Below, piece by piece: positions 48,305 to 60,430 of a DNA stretch of 64,000 bases. The first letter of the stretch is position 1, and each line of letters starts with the position of its first letter. The notes below the pieces were generated by a model. That model saw only the letters and a list, made by a program, of their open reading frames with translations. It was not told the DNA's origin and did no database searches. The translations under genes and the position numbers were made by a program. Source of the DNA: Sympetrum striolatum (taxonomy: Eukaryota; Arthropoda; Insecta; Odonata; Libellulidae); contig OX388351.1 of NCBI GenBank assembly GCA_947579665.1, positions 62,070,939-62,134,938 on the forward strand, written 5' to 3'.

Positions 48305-49744
48305 TCTAGTGCAGTGCATGGTCAGACCTTAAGAATAGAAATGAACAGGATTGAGTACCGGAACCATTCTCTATTAAATCTATAATCTACATTTTCATAG
48401 ATAAGATGATATGCGACAGTTCTAGTAAGGGGCCATTCTTAAATTATGTAATACTTTAAGGGGGTTCTGGGAATATGCGACCCTTTATCGTATAGGGTAT
48501 GAAGCTCTTCGAGAAATTTAGCGACTATAGGAAGGTTCATAAATCCCAAAAATGTCGTGACCTCTAATTGACTGAACCTTTTAGCGCTTCGGGAGTTTTT
48601 GAGGTAACAGTTTTCGGAAGCTGTTACTTTGACGAAAGAAAATATAACTTCTGAATCGACGCACATTAGCGGATGTTGATTTTAATATCTGATTAGAAGA
48701 AAAATATTCTTTTCATAAATCGAAATTGCGACAACGGTAGAGAAATAAAAAGAAGCCACTTTTTTCAGGAAACTATATCCAGCTTTAATGAAAGAATCTC
48801 ACTAGTTAAGACCCTTAGGCGTCATCTGAAAGATTTTATTTTTTCTGTTGTGGAATTTAACAAAGTAACTCGTAAGTCAATTGCTTTTATTCTTTGTCTT
48901 TTGAAAACGTCAAGAAAATTGAGGCCAATATAGTTTTTCGCCAATCTTCTCACCCCTTCCAAAAAACGTTTATAATTCCCTCAAGATTACGCTTAAGAAA
49001 CTATATTTAAAGTAACTTGACAAATTTTATAGGAGACAATCCTTTTTTGTCGCTAGCACATACCTCACATCTTCAAAAAGAAGTCAAACGATATCCAAGA
49101 GAGATTCTCTTAGTTCATTTTTTTAATGCTTTAGAAAATTCCTTCTATAAAAAGTTTTCGAATAAGAGAGATTCGTCCTCCATCGCATCCTTTTGTAAAA
49201 ATAAGTTTTGACGTAGTCCTTTTTCGACTCTCTCGAATTTCGTTTCAAACGTCTATTATTTTCATTAAATAAGGGTGAGCTTTGACGCCATCCGAGTCAT
49301 GCAGATGGCGCTCGGTACTAAAACCTTTTCCTCGTTAGAGTAAGTTAAGGCTGTTACGTGGATCAGCGGGATATTTCAGAGACCATTACGCAAATTGGAC
49401 CAAGGTGCTGCCGTCAGTGGAGTTTAGATCATCCAAGGAGGCTCGAATGATGCTCGCGTTCAAAGTTCGCATCCGCTAATCATTGCTTGCGTTAGAGTTT
49501 CCGAAGTTCGTTTTACGTTTATTGAAATGTTTCAACTCAATCGTTCTGATAGTCTTCCTTCTATCGTTGATTCTTGCTCCCTATAAGTTCTGTGAAAATT
49601 GCTGAATGGAAAAATATTGCTAATTATTTAACCCGCAACCGGCAAGGAATATTAAATATATCTTTTAAGTGTGACAATGGATAATTTTCCAATATACACT
49701 CTCCCTTTTTGAGTTGATAGCTATTGATAATGAAGTTACCGGAA
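48305..49744. other. Gene-free stretch with a GC-richer patch at 49270-49520
   Basis: No gene was recognised. The patch from about 49270 to 49520 contains GCCATC...GATGGC able to form a 6-bp stem (about 49287-49309) and is less AT-rich than the rest. It may be a conserved element. Confidence 0.35.
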
Positions 49745-50230
49745 ATAATACAGGGCTGAGAATTTCGCCCAGCTCTCTACATGCATAAATGCTCTAGTAA
49801 TCGGTAGGTTCCTGTCCTGATACTCGTATTCCCTACTAAATTCTATTTACTTCGTTTCTTGATAACTTTCCCACACCTTATATCATCTTATGTTTTTCTT
49901 TTTCTTGCTGCTTTATCCCTTGCATGCTACCTTTAATTGCTTTTTTAGCAGTACATCTTCTCTTAATATTTGACTCACTGATTTTCTCTGTCAACACTTA
50001 ATTATTCCAATTAAAACCATCTCCTCCCCAACCATCCGTAGCACCTCAGAGTTTGTTTTCCTCCTAACCCAACTTTTTCCAATCTACGCCACACCCGAAT
50101 CTCGAAGGCCTCCATTTTGTTGATTTTCTCTTTCATCGAAAAACAGTACACGCCAAGGATTAGACCAATCTTCACCCGATTTCTTTTTACCTGAATATTT
50201 TTCCTAAGGTCGCTTCCTGTTGTTCTTGCT
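49745..50230 (-). pseudogene. Frameshifted endonuclease/reverse transcriptase LINE, C-terminal relic
   Basis: On the minus strand from about 50145 to 50065 one frame gives MKEKINKMEAFEIRVWRRLE. This corresponds to the conserved 'K-x-E-A-F-E-M-W-x-W-R-R-M' segment found after the polymerase domain of insect endonuclease-reverse transcriptases. A frameshift follows, and a second frame continues with NSEVLRMVGEE, then after an in-frame stop QILREDVLLKK. These match the usual 'NEEVLRRVGEER' and 'GHILRxxxLLK' motifs in the correct order and spacing. Further frameshifts and stops run down to about 49745. The element is therefore long dead. Its family differs from the one ending at 3906, judged by the closing motif. 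Confidence 0.75.
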
Positions 50231-52414
50231 TGGTATTTATACCTAGATTAGGTGGTCAATGTAATCGTACCTATGCTATAAGCAATATTTTTATATACAG
50301 TTAGTAATACCACCCCAGTCAGCTATGGTAAATTTAGCCACATGGCTAGTGGGATACCTGTTTCTCAGTCTAGCCCTTGTACACTCATCCAATTCCCTTT
50401 TGATCAGAGATTACCCTTTAAGCCAGCATTAGGAGGTGCGAGTATTTCAGAAACATTATAAATTGAGTTCCTCTTGTAAATTTTCTGGTTACCAATATAT
50501 CTAACATATAGATTGGTATTATTAAAAAACATCAGTTTATAGTTAGGTTAAAAAGGTTCCCGTAGCTAGGAATATAACCCCTTGATATTTACTCCGTTAT
50601 CACTTAAGTCGTTTACCGCTACTTTCAGGATCCTTTTAAAATCATATATAATCGTTTACCTCTTTAGCTTATAATCACTCTTTGGATGTAGAAGAGTCAG
50701 ATAATGACATCCCTACCACCAATATACTCTATAAGAAGGAATTTTAGTATCTTAATGTTATCTTCCTCATTCCCTTCCCTTCCTCTATATCACATGGAAT
50801 TATTCTTATAGTGCCAGCCAAAAACCTTCTCAAAAAGTCTTCAATAAATATTTAAACCATTATTTAGCTGGAGTGGACACCCATAGTAATTGAAGAGGAC
50901 AAAGAAAACTTAATCTTATTTTGTCGACATAAATTCATTATTAAAGTATATATAAAAGTCTTATTTCTCATACTGTATGTACTTTATGGAGCTGTTTACT
51001 CCACTATACCAAATTTCTCCAAATGCTGCTATCATATCCCAGATTAAATGATGTCTTTCTAAAATTAGAATCATCTTAGTGGCCGAGCTTCCTAGTGGAA
51101 GTTTCCATACTCATCAACATTTACCTCAGAGGCTTCCTTTTTCAAATGTGCCGAATGACATCGGTCTTGATGAAGGTCTCGTCCGCATGAGCACAGTCAC
51201 ATCTTACAAGAATAACTTTGTTTACATAACAGAGCAAGTTGCTCAGGCTTAAGTTTCGCAATGCTATACTTCGTCAGAATCCACTATTTTGGCCTCGACC
51301 TAGCGCTCCATGCTGCGTTTGAAAGAAATTTCTTTGACGTTATACCACTGGTTCATTTTAAATGTCTTGTTTAACTATAGCCAACTTGATGGCGTATTTA
51401 AGTTTTTATTTTTTACTCTCCCTTCATGCTTTGAATTGTATAAATCAATTATTCGTTCCATGTTTTAGTCACGGAAATAGCTGCCCATTCAATTTGCTCA
51501 ACGCTATTGCAGCAGCGTCCAAAATCCGCACTCAGCTCAATATATGCAAATATGGGCATTCGCGACTTAACGTTAAACTGCTGTAAAGATATCTTGCGAA
51601 ATTATTCTCAAATTATAAATGGATAATTTTACGGGCTTTTTCTCAACGTTCCTATGAAATATTATTTTAAATACGCATTTGGGCTAAGACTATGAACTGT
51701 GCTCTGTATTTCAAACAGTAGGCACCTTTTGAAAAAGTTTTCGTTTTAAAAAATTCTACTAGTAAACAATATCGAGGATAAATAAAACGTGACAAGTACT
51801 CTGCTGAAATTCTGACTATGAAAATATTTTGAAATTACCCTTTCGCTATATCTGAAATAAATCATTCTTAGTGGGAGCAATCTATAACAGAAACTGTGTG
51901 GAAGTCCATGTCAAGAATAGTTAGGACGAAAGATCACTGTGCATAAAGTAGAATTACGTAAAGTTGTCTTTTTTCATAAAATTTCTTTTTTCCTTTAAGT
52001 TTTACTATAAATTAATCTCAAATAAAAAGTTACTGCATAACTCGGAGTCCTGAAAATATTCTCAGATAATTATTGTTGAAGCTCGTAAGCCGTGTCTTGC
52101 AATTAGTGTGTCGCAGAAAGAAAGGGTGCCGCGAATTTACTACTCAACATTTTAGTCTTTAAAATTAGCAGTGTATTTGCTTCATGTTTTACGATTTAGA
52201 TATCTTGAATATCAATTGAAAAACATACCTTTTATCAAAGAATTTTATTGAACGACAATGGTGTAAACTCCTTCAAATGATGACCCAAGGGATCGAAACA
52301 ATGTTCGTTTAATATAATTCTGTGATGAAGGTATAAATATTTTTCTATTAGTCTTCAAGATGAAAAGCTACAACAAATTGCAGGCCTAACTATTTAATTT
52401 GAAACAAATATCCT
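50231..52414. other. Mostly gene-free; upper part may be more LINE relic
   Basis: The 50231-51000 interval could contain further upstream, badly eroded sequence of the minus-strand reverse transcriptase; the translation is too degraded to confirm it. The rest, including the plus frame at 51362-51586, shows nothing recognisable. Confidence 0.35.
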
Positions 52415-52845
52415 TTAACCTTTAATTAGTCACGTCAAGAAAGTTACTTGATTAGTCACGTGGGGTCCCCAATAATACGATATGACCCCAAAAATCTTTG
52501 AATTTTTAAAACTCTTTAGAATAGTTTTTGATTTTTTTCAATTTATTAAAGTTCATAATTGATATCTTAGAAAAACAAATATAGCTTTATTAACGTATTA
52601 TCTTTATTCATTAATTATTTTTTAATGTTTAATCACTTACCAAAATTACTGTTACTTACGTAATAGACATGTTTTCCTAAACACCATTTACCTGGGAGTT
52701 TCAAACTTTCGGAATATGTAGAAGGTTAATTATTTTGATTTCGGTAAGAAAAATAACATTATATTTAAAATACCATCCGTCGGAAAATAATAACAATTAC
52801 TTCACCCAGGGTCATATTGACCCCACGCGACTAATTAAGGTTTAA
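52415..52845. mobile_element. TTAA-flanked MITE, piggyBac-like
   Basis: The element is bounded by TTAA at 52415-52418 and TTAA at 52842-52845. The left end reads CCTTTAATTAGTCACGT and the right end, reversed, ACCTTAATTAGTCGCGT; both lead into GGGGTC. The left end carries a local duplication of ATTAGTCACGT that pushes GGGGTC about 24 bases inward. Inside each end is a GGTC-AT-GACC(CC) motif able to fold. The interior is AT-rich without coding. TTAA targets and TTAACC-type tips are features of piggyBac-superfamily derivatives. Confidence 0.75.
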
Positions 52846-53029
52846 ATATAAAATTGTGATGACTATACTAAAAAATCTCACTTCACTGTGCCTGGTTTCT
52901 TTCCTTTAATATTAAATCCCGTTAATAGTACTAAATGTATTGATGAGTGTGCTGCGTAATATTGTTCTTTTGTATTAAAGTTAGCTGATACGTAAGAATT
53001 CCTTTGAGGGCTGAGGTAGCTCTAGAGTA
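52846..53029. other. No feature recognised
   Basis: Short AT-rich spacer before the GC-rich islet. Confidence 0.4.
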
Positions 53030-53700
53030 TAGTGTGTTTACTATACCATTCTATTGCATGTATTTGCGGTTTTCCTGGCAGTGGGCGCGGTCACAAGCCG
53101 TGCAAATGTTACATTAATTCGGGGAAAAGGTTAAGAAAAGCTTTAGGAGTAAATTTCAGGCTAAGTAACGTTTGTCCCTGTCCCAGGATATGTAGTGGAG
53201 TGGGCGGGTTCGGGGGAAGGCAGTGCATCTCAGCGACACTGAGGAAGAGACATAATTTCGGTCTGCGTGTGGAGTCGCATCCACATTCTAGTTTTGAACG
53301 GATGGCTTCCTGTTGCCATGGCAACGCTCGAGCGACTCACGCAATTCCGCTAGTTCCCACGCCCCCCGCCCAGGTCGGGGGAGGAAGGTGGGGCGCATGG
53401 ATGGGATTGAATGTAATCGCAAGTATCGACGTATTCATTTTCGCCATTGTAATCACTGGGCCGTGAGGGCGGCCCTGGGCGGTAAACACCCCGCGATTCA
53501 CACCCGCGGCCTTCACCCACCGAAGTGATGCTACTTGCTCTTCTTTTTCGTCTGTTCCCGAAATCAAAGGGATACATCGATTGCAGTCCATTATCGCGAT
53601 TTCGTCCTCCTGATTGTAACGATCCGACGCCCTGGGCGGTCGTCAGAATCAGGGTTCGAGTCTATACCGACGAATTGTAGATTAGAGCGCTATTTTCTGA
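53030..53700. other. Strong GC/CpG-rich islet with RFX site
   Basis: This is the most GC-rich block of the window, with runs such as ACGCCCCCCGCCCAGGTCGG near 53359. The 144-residue plus frame (53032-53466) and four overlapping opposite or shifted frames are all open, which signals composition, not coding. The perfect RFX X-box inside (53312-53325) argues for a promoter or enhancer. Confidence 0.45.
53312..53325. promoter_or_regulatory. RFX X-box palindrome
   Basis: GTTGCCATGGCAAC is a perfect 14-bp inverted repeat matching the X-box bound by RFX transcription factors, which control ciliary genes in animals. A 14-mer exact palindromic match is very unlikely by chance. Its place in a GC-rich islet supports a regulatory role. 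No adjacent ciliary gene is visible in the window. Confidence 0.6.
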
Positions 53701-54810
53701 ATTTTCGTGATTATTTTTGATCTTCCAATTGTCTCCCTTAGCTGTTTCCCTCGCTATCAATTCTTACTCGGTAAAGAAGCAGATTTCTTAACGACGCGTC
53801 TTCTTTCCCCACAGAACCATTCGTTTTGAAGTGTTTGGCATAATCTTAAGTCTCAACGAATTTCATTTTTGGCCCCTTGATTATTGCTTCCAGGACAGCT
53901 GTTGTTTCCGTCACACTATTATTCCTATATAGTAAGACTTAATGAATTTTATTCTTTAAAAGTTAAATCTGACGGGCACCTGGCTAATGTCGGCCAAGAG
54001 GAAATTTTAATTTAGGAACCCATTATAAAAAGGTTACTAATTAATTTTTTTGCGTGTCAAATATTACTTTTCCAATAAATTTTAATGGCTAATATCTTCC
54101 TTCACTTATAAACAATTGCTTATGGCCAAAGGTATTGGAGAATACTAATGGAAATTCGCTCTTGGGTCACCTGGGATTTCTGACAGCCGTGAGCCTAGTG
54201 TGATGTACCGATCTTAAATCTCGCATTTAACAATCAGGGTCATTGGTAAACAGCTTTTTTTGTCAATGGAATACCTTGTTTGTCCTATCATAGGTATATG
54301 CAGCTCTTTGTAAAATTCTCCGACGTTCACCAAAAATAATTATACAACTCATTGTAGTATGATTTCAAGATCAAAAGTGAAATACAATCCACTCATCATT
54401 TAACTTGATAAAATTGAATAAAGGTTTCATAACATAATCTTCCTCAAAGATTGTGTTATTAAACAAGTAAATTTATCTTTAAAACTCTTTGTTGCACTTC
54501 CCACAAGAATTTTACTTTGCATCTCCTGCATTTATTCCATTCGATTTTCCTATCTCCTTTTCATGAGCTAGATTCGTGATGTGATACTAAATTCAATTCG
54601 TGATTTGATACTAAATTAAAATCTCAACACAAGGAAGACTTATTTAATTTTTGAGTTATTTATTGTGGAAGAACCTATCCTATGTCATTGCTTCACTTTT
54701 ATAGATCTATCAGTTTTAGGTGAGTCATCGTAATAGTGCCGATATTTTTTACCATCCCTTCATCGCTAACCCAAAGACACTTAACCAATTAAAACCAACA
54801 CCAGAAGCAA
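53701..54810. other. Gene-free stretch
   Basis: No gene. A small tandem duplication is listed separately. Confidence 0.4.
54571..54618. repeat. 24-bp tandem repeat, two copies
   Basis: ATTCGTGATGTGATACTAAA and the following bases repeat once with a period of 24 and two substitutions. Confidence 0.7.
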
Positions 54811-55118
54811 TTAACCAACAGATCCTAGCAATAAACCCGAGAATCGTCTAGATTTTATAATCGTTAATAGACTTGTCTTGAGGGTGAAGCTAAATGCCCA
54901 GCCAATACGGAACAAGATTAGTTTAATCTCTGAATTAGAAAGGGCTGGATCCAAGGAGGCTGGAAAGCTCGCTCTTGATGTCACTGAGTTGGAAATGATA
55001 TCAAGTTCTAGGCTGTGAAATTTCTTTACGACCCCATGAGATGCTCTTGGAAGACGCAACCATAGACGGAAAGCGACGAAGAATTCGTAAATAGCAACGC
55101 AAACGAGGAAGCGAGAGA

Positions 55119-55474
55119 TGTTATAATCCCCAATCATGGCGAACGGGAATTCCGTAGCCAGACGACTAAGCGATTTCTCGAAATAATAACTGGAACGGAT
55201 TGTTATTTTTAGCCACTCTTTCCAGATGGCACAAGGAATGCGAAGAAATTGGCGATTCGGTTATGGAACCAAGTGGTTCCATATCCATAGCCGCGAGGTA
55301 TGTAGGATGCCCGGAATTTCAAGTTATCCGGAGATAAATTTAAGTTCTTTCCTTAAGTTGAGTATAAATACGAGGAGATCAGACGTTGTTTAGAGTACCG
55401 TGAGGGTTGAAAGGGAATCATACGGTGTTATTTCGGCAGTAAATAAATTATAAATATAAATTCTCTGTGTTGCT
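55119..55474 (+). mobile_element. LTR-like unit (solo or truncated retroelement)
   Basis: The order of signals resembles an LTR. A purine-rich ACGAGGAAGCGAGAGA ends just before TGTTATAATC at 55119. A TATAAATA box lies at 55363-55370 and an AAATAAA polyadenylation signal at 55441-55447. Then TGGCGTCCGTCTAGG begins at 55475, which could be a tRNA primer-binding site because such sites start with TGG. A perfect TATGGAACC/GGTTCCATA hairpin sits at 55262-55283. Upstream DNA (about 54870-55015) has an open plus frame including ELERAGSKEAGKLALDVTEL, which could be a gag or pol fragment. No second LTR, no clean CA end and no target duplication were found. Confidence 0.35.
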
Positions 55475-55499
55475 TGGCGTCCGTCTAGGGTCTTGTGGT

Positions 55500-58032
55500 T
55501 GTTAGGAACCTCGCGTCTTAAAATTCCTGAAATGAAATGACGCACAAGCAGATTCTGTCACACTTGAAAATTTGTAGAAGAATGATTTCACATCGCAGAG
55601 AAATGTTTCAGTAGATAGTGGAAGACATTTTGAATAATTACAGGTTCTTTCCTACGGTAAATATTGAAAGATCTTACTGGCAAATTTTCTGTTTCTGGTT
55701 TCAGTAGAATGTTTTCGCTCTCCCTGCCTTTCCAATTTATCACTACTAAAACTTTTCAGAATTAAAATAATCAATAAAACAATTATAATTGTAATGATAC
55801 TTTTATTTTTCGTTGTTGCTGGAATTAATTTCTTACAAATCTTTGTATAGTCATTTTTAAACTTTTTTGTGAAGTTCAATTAGTAAATGATTACACCTTG
55901 ACATAGCATTGTTGCTACTGTGAATACGTCTGTAAATGGTTCGGAATCAAAGATTAGAAAGCTATCATTCAATCTGCAGTTATTAGTTATTTAGATTAAC
56001 GGATGCAAAATTCAAGAATAGTTATTATAAAGGGAGGACTATAAGAAGTCGGTAGGATGAAAGGATGACATGCTAAAGAGATTTATATATATTTACAGGT
56101 AATTATGTGAAATATTGTAAGGACATATGAGCTGAGATATGTATATTATGTATTACTTTGTCAGCCTCTCCACCCCGTTGCTGCCGGTTTTAAGAAACAA
56201 GGGAAAAGTCTGGATAACTGACTTCCTAAGAAACACCCTGTGTATTATTCAATTCCTAAATTAGAAGCTAAAATGCATGACTGGATATTAAGTCTCATTT
56301 CCCTCCGAAAAAATAATGGATATAATAACTATGGATTTAAATAGGCAAATTAGTGTCACGTATTTGATGTTTTTAGTCTCGGTATTAATCCACGGCAAAT
56401 GATGATTCAAATCGTACTGAGAGAATCGTATGAAGGGTTCCGAAGGTTTTATTTACGCTGTGGCGATCAATGGCACGTTCTACTTTCCGAAGATACGATG
56501 AGGAATTCCAAATATAGAATATGTGAGCAGAAGAGGTTCGTTCGATCGTCGTAAGTGCGGAACTGCTGAAATGGTCGGAGGAACGAGATTGGATCCTCAA
56601 GGAGCGACAACGCTAGGGTCAAATCGGGTATTTTAGGATGACCCTGACGAGAGTGTGTTTTTGGGAGAGGTTTTGACTCATCTGCAGATTTCAAGAAGTT
56701 TCAGTTGCCTCGATGGTTCCATGTAAACAGGTTACGCCCATACGAAAGCATTGAATTTTTTGTCATTGATCACTATTAAGATTGAGAGTAAACCTCCATC
56801 ATCAATACTGCAATTCATAGGATTGAAATATCTATTGGATTTCACTTACTAACGAATTTTATTCGTAAGGATTTCACTTAATATTATATTCTGTTATAAT
56901 CCCTCTAATATGAGGAATTACGAATATAAGCCATTGTGAGCTTATTGATTTGAGACAGTCACTTCTGTCTTTATACTTTGAGTAGTTACTACTGAGGCAA
57001 AATCAATATGAACCACTGGTCTACTATCTCCCAATCCCATTATCTCGAGCTAGTTTTAGCATATATTCAGTACTTAAAATAGTCGGAAGTTTTGTTTGAT
57101 CAACGAGGCGGCAACATCTTTACGTTCTAATTTAAAAGTTCCGAATGTAATTTGTGCTCGGTAGGTAGTTGGATGAATCCGCAATTCCCTCAAGTCCAGA
57201 TGAAAAGGATAATTATCTGAGTATCTTTCGAAAAAAAGTTCATCTTAAGTTTCTTTCCCATAAAATATTTCTTCTTAGTCACTTCAGACCCGCAGTAAAA
57301 TTACTTCTAATGATGAGAATCATATGGCAGATATAAATATAATAGCCGAATATTTTAAAACAAGAGGAACCCTTGATAATTTACGAGGAAAGATTTCATA
57401 GTTAACAACCGTCAAAACTATTTTTAGTTGGTTGTCAGAAATACAATTGAAGTAGTAAATGTTCTCTAAATATTCGTGAAATGAAACCGATATGTACATA
57501 GTTTTACTTGGTGTTGTTCAATATCAACTAGATTTAATTTTGATAAAAATATTGCAGACATAATAATTTGCGAGGCAAATTTTATTCCAGATTTATTTAT
57601 TTTATTCAAGTATACGGTAAATTGAGCGATGCCAATCGAATACATAAAAATTAGACGAACGCTTGATAATTTTAGGAAAAACTCCATTGCTAAAATTGCC
57701 CTATCTTAACTATTTCACAGTTTAATATCAGAAAAACCCTTACAGTGAAGAAATTTTTCCTATACATCCCCGAGTTAATTGATAATGAATGTTGGTGCCT
57801 TTGCCTTTATTTCATTCTAGGATTGTCGTCAGTTGTACTTTTCACTGATTGATATCGACTAGAGCTTTCTTCGGATTTAAATATCTCAAACGTAAAATTT
57901 TGAACCAAATCCGCTTCGAAGGATATTTATATATATCTTAACAGATTATTAACAACGTCGAATTTCAGCCGCCTTTTTCTCCTCCCACAATCAGTATCAA
58001 TTGATAGGGTCACAGTTTCATTCAGGAAATTA
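55500..58032. other. Gene-free stretch
   Basis: I see no supported gene. Around 57398-57436 nested pairs ACAACC/GGTTGT and AACTA/TAGTT form a small imperfect hairpin. Overlapping minus frames at 56385-56694 are unassigned. Confidence 0.35.
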
Positions 58033-58300
58033 AGCTCTGGTGCTCAACCGATTGGGTGTCCGGCAACGAGAAGGTTACGGGATCGAATCTCATTCAGTGC
58101 ACGGATGTTTGCGCTCTTCTAAATGTGTCTGACATTGATTGGTTGATGCCGCGAATAGCCGTGGCTGTTGACTGCAAAAATCCAATTACGGCTACTTAGA
58201 TGAGACCCCGCAAACACTCGCGATTAACTCGTGACGTCTGAAGGACAGCGAAATTTGCGGTAAATAAAGTACCATCTCCAGATGGCCTTTGTATTAAGGT
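58033..58300 (+). mobile_element. SINE-like tRNA-derived element
   Basis: The first about 70 bases resemble a tRNA: GGTGCTCAACCGATTGGG fits an A-box/D-arm region, followed by an anticodon-like GTCCGGCAACGAGA. Then GGGATCGAATCTC fits a degenerate B box at about 58079-58091. The remainder is a GC-richer non-tRNA body with a TAGCCG...CGGCTA stem. No clear 3' tail or target duplication was found, so the right boundary is a guess. Confidence 0.45.
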
Positions 58301-59849
58301 TTGACTGATACATGGGGAAACACCGTACGTTTGTCGGCTGCTGTATTTACTCGGAGGTTAATAGATACTCGAAGGAGTAGCTATTAGTCGATGGTGTTAA
58401 TGATCTCTGTTTCAACTCTCACTGGGGAGTCGGATACTTCAGATTTTTGCGCTCGAGGCAAGGCTGAAACGAAAACATTCAACGGGCAATGATCTTAAAT
58501 ATAGAGTGAAATGGGAAATAACTGATCTCGCTCACAAATCAAACATACTTTTCTATCAATAGGATGTGTAAACGTAAATAGTATTGTGAACAAGGCGAAG
58601 ATGCGGCATCAGATTAATATTAATTCTCCTTAGATGAAAAGTTTCGGAAAGTTCATCTCATTTATTTGTTGTAAAATATAAAAACATAGTATTTCGATGT
58701 CATTTGTCGTCAGCTGAAAGGGATATCCTCTCTTCTATATCTGTTTCTAAATATAAATATCGTTTGTTAATCTATTGAAAATTCCTGAAAAGTTACTTTG
58801 CGAGACATTTCATTGAATTTCAAAATTTCCAACAATTTATATTTTACGCGTGTAACATTTTTCTGATCTCCTCTTTGTGGTATTTCCTCTGGAGCAATAA
58901 TAATTTAAGGAGGCATTTAATACATCATAGATGTACTTCGCAAATTTCTGTGCTCGCATTTTTAAATCTTTCTCCCGATATGCTTTCATATCTTCACGGT
59001 CTCTTGGTTTTTTCTTCAGATATTCGAATATTCTTTTCCTTATTCTTTTTTAGTGAACCTATATTTTTTTCAACTTTTTAACATTCATCAATAAATCTGA
59101 GAACTCATAGATTTATGTACAGAAATAAATCCAAAAGAAATTTCAGTATACAAAAATAAAAAAAACTCTTATAACATCTGACAATTATTTCTGATTCACA
59201 ATTAAGAAATGTAGCATTAACTGTCAAACATCACATTACCTCGTAACTTAGACTGAGTTTCATATTAACTTTTGCTTCCAATTAGTGCTTATTTTCTGAT
59301 TGTAATATTTTTGCTACTAGCGTAAGAGTATTCAACATATGAAAATTGTCATTTGGTTTTCTTTTATGGCTACTTTTACTATTTGGCCTCATCGTATCAT
59401 TGACTAGAATCCCAATTATTAATATAATTATTTGATATTAATAATTTATTAATCACATTGGTCATAAAAGTACCCAATTACACGTGGTGTGATCAAAATA
59501 ATTAAACGAGTAAATATAGTGATAGCAATAGTAAAATACTTACAAACTTCAAAAATTATAATTAAAGTTGTATTCATTACTTAATAATTCAATACATGGC
59601 TGACGATCTCAATAACTTATACCTAACACTTATTTGGGGTTTGAGTATAGTACAGTAGGTTATTACACTTGCCTATACAATCATCACCAACCTCTAAAAT
59701 TTATAATAAGTCGTTTTTAATCTTTAACCCCAATTGAGTTCCATCAAATGAATCATTTGTATACACCATCCAAAACATTCCCCCTTGGGACAATCTTAGA
59801 CGAAATTTCTGTAGAAGCAAATACGCCGATCGACTTGTTTTAATGAATC
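58301..59849. other. Gene-free AT-rich stretch
   Basis: No recognised element or exon. Confidence 0.4.
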
Positions 59850-60430
59850 GCGGTAGAGAATTGGCCTCCTGAGATCTTTGAGTGCACGTGGAAATCCCAC
59901 ACTGGGGAAGACGCGCCTTGGAAATGCCTCGGAGGGAAATCCGAGGGAAAGAAAGAGGATCAATCCACAGAGAGATAAGCGTATTTATAAACCTCCGATT
60001 CGAGACACAAAACATCGCGATAGCACGCATGCGCCCATCCGAAGGTGGTTTATTTTACAACCCTTAGCAGCTCTCAACGCAGCGCAAAGTGTACCAAGAG
60101 AGCGTCCAAGGAAGGGTTAAAAGGGGGAGGCCGTTTGGCAGCAGGAAATGCATTGGCAGCTACTCAAGGAGACGACAAGCAGGCAAGCGCCGGCTCTTCA
60201 CTCGTCCTTTCGCCATCCGAGAAGGGAAAGTTTGGTGGCCGTGAAAAATTCGGAGTTCTGATGTGCAACTGGCGAGCGATGACGCAGATGACGTTCGGAT
60301 GCAAGAAGGGCGGGTCTAACAGTGCGATGCGTTCAGTAACTCCCGAAGAGTGTGACGTTAATAACCCCCCCGTGAGCGCAAATTATGCGTGACGCTGAAA
60401 TATGCGTAACTGCTGCACTAACGACGGAAT
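59850..60430. other. GC/CpG-richer islet
   Basis: Overlapping plus frames (59878-60120, 59882-60067, 60045-60392) are all open together and lack family motifs. The block also contains AT-rich Hox/Caudal-like words such as TTTATAA (59975-59981) and AATTATGCGTGACG (60376-60389) embedded in GC-rich sequence, a texture typical of developmental enhancers. This remains an inference. Confidence 0.4.

Noticed and set aside
53032..53466. 144-residue plus-strand ORF
   Set aside because: Several other frames on both strands are open over the same GC-rich block, and the product is rich in G, P, C and R with no motif, so composition explains it.
53640..53675. GGGTTCGAGTC as a tRNA B box
   Set aside because: No A box at the right distance and no acceptor or anticodon stem; a partial match only.
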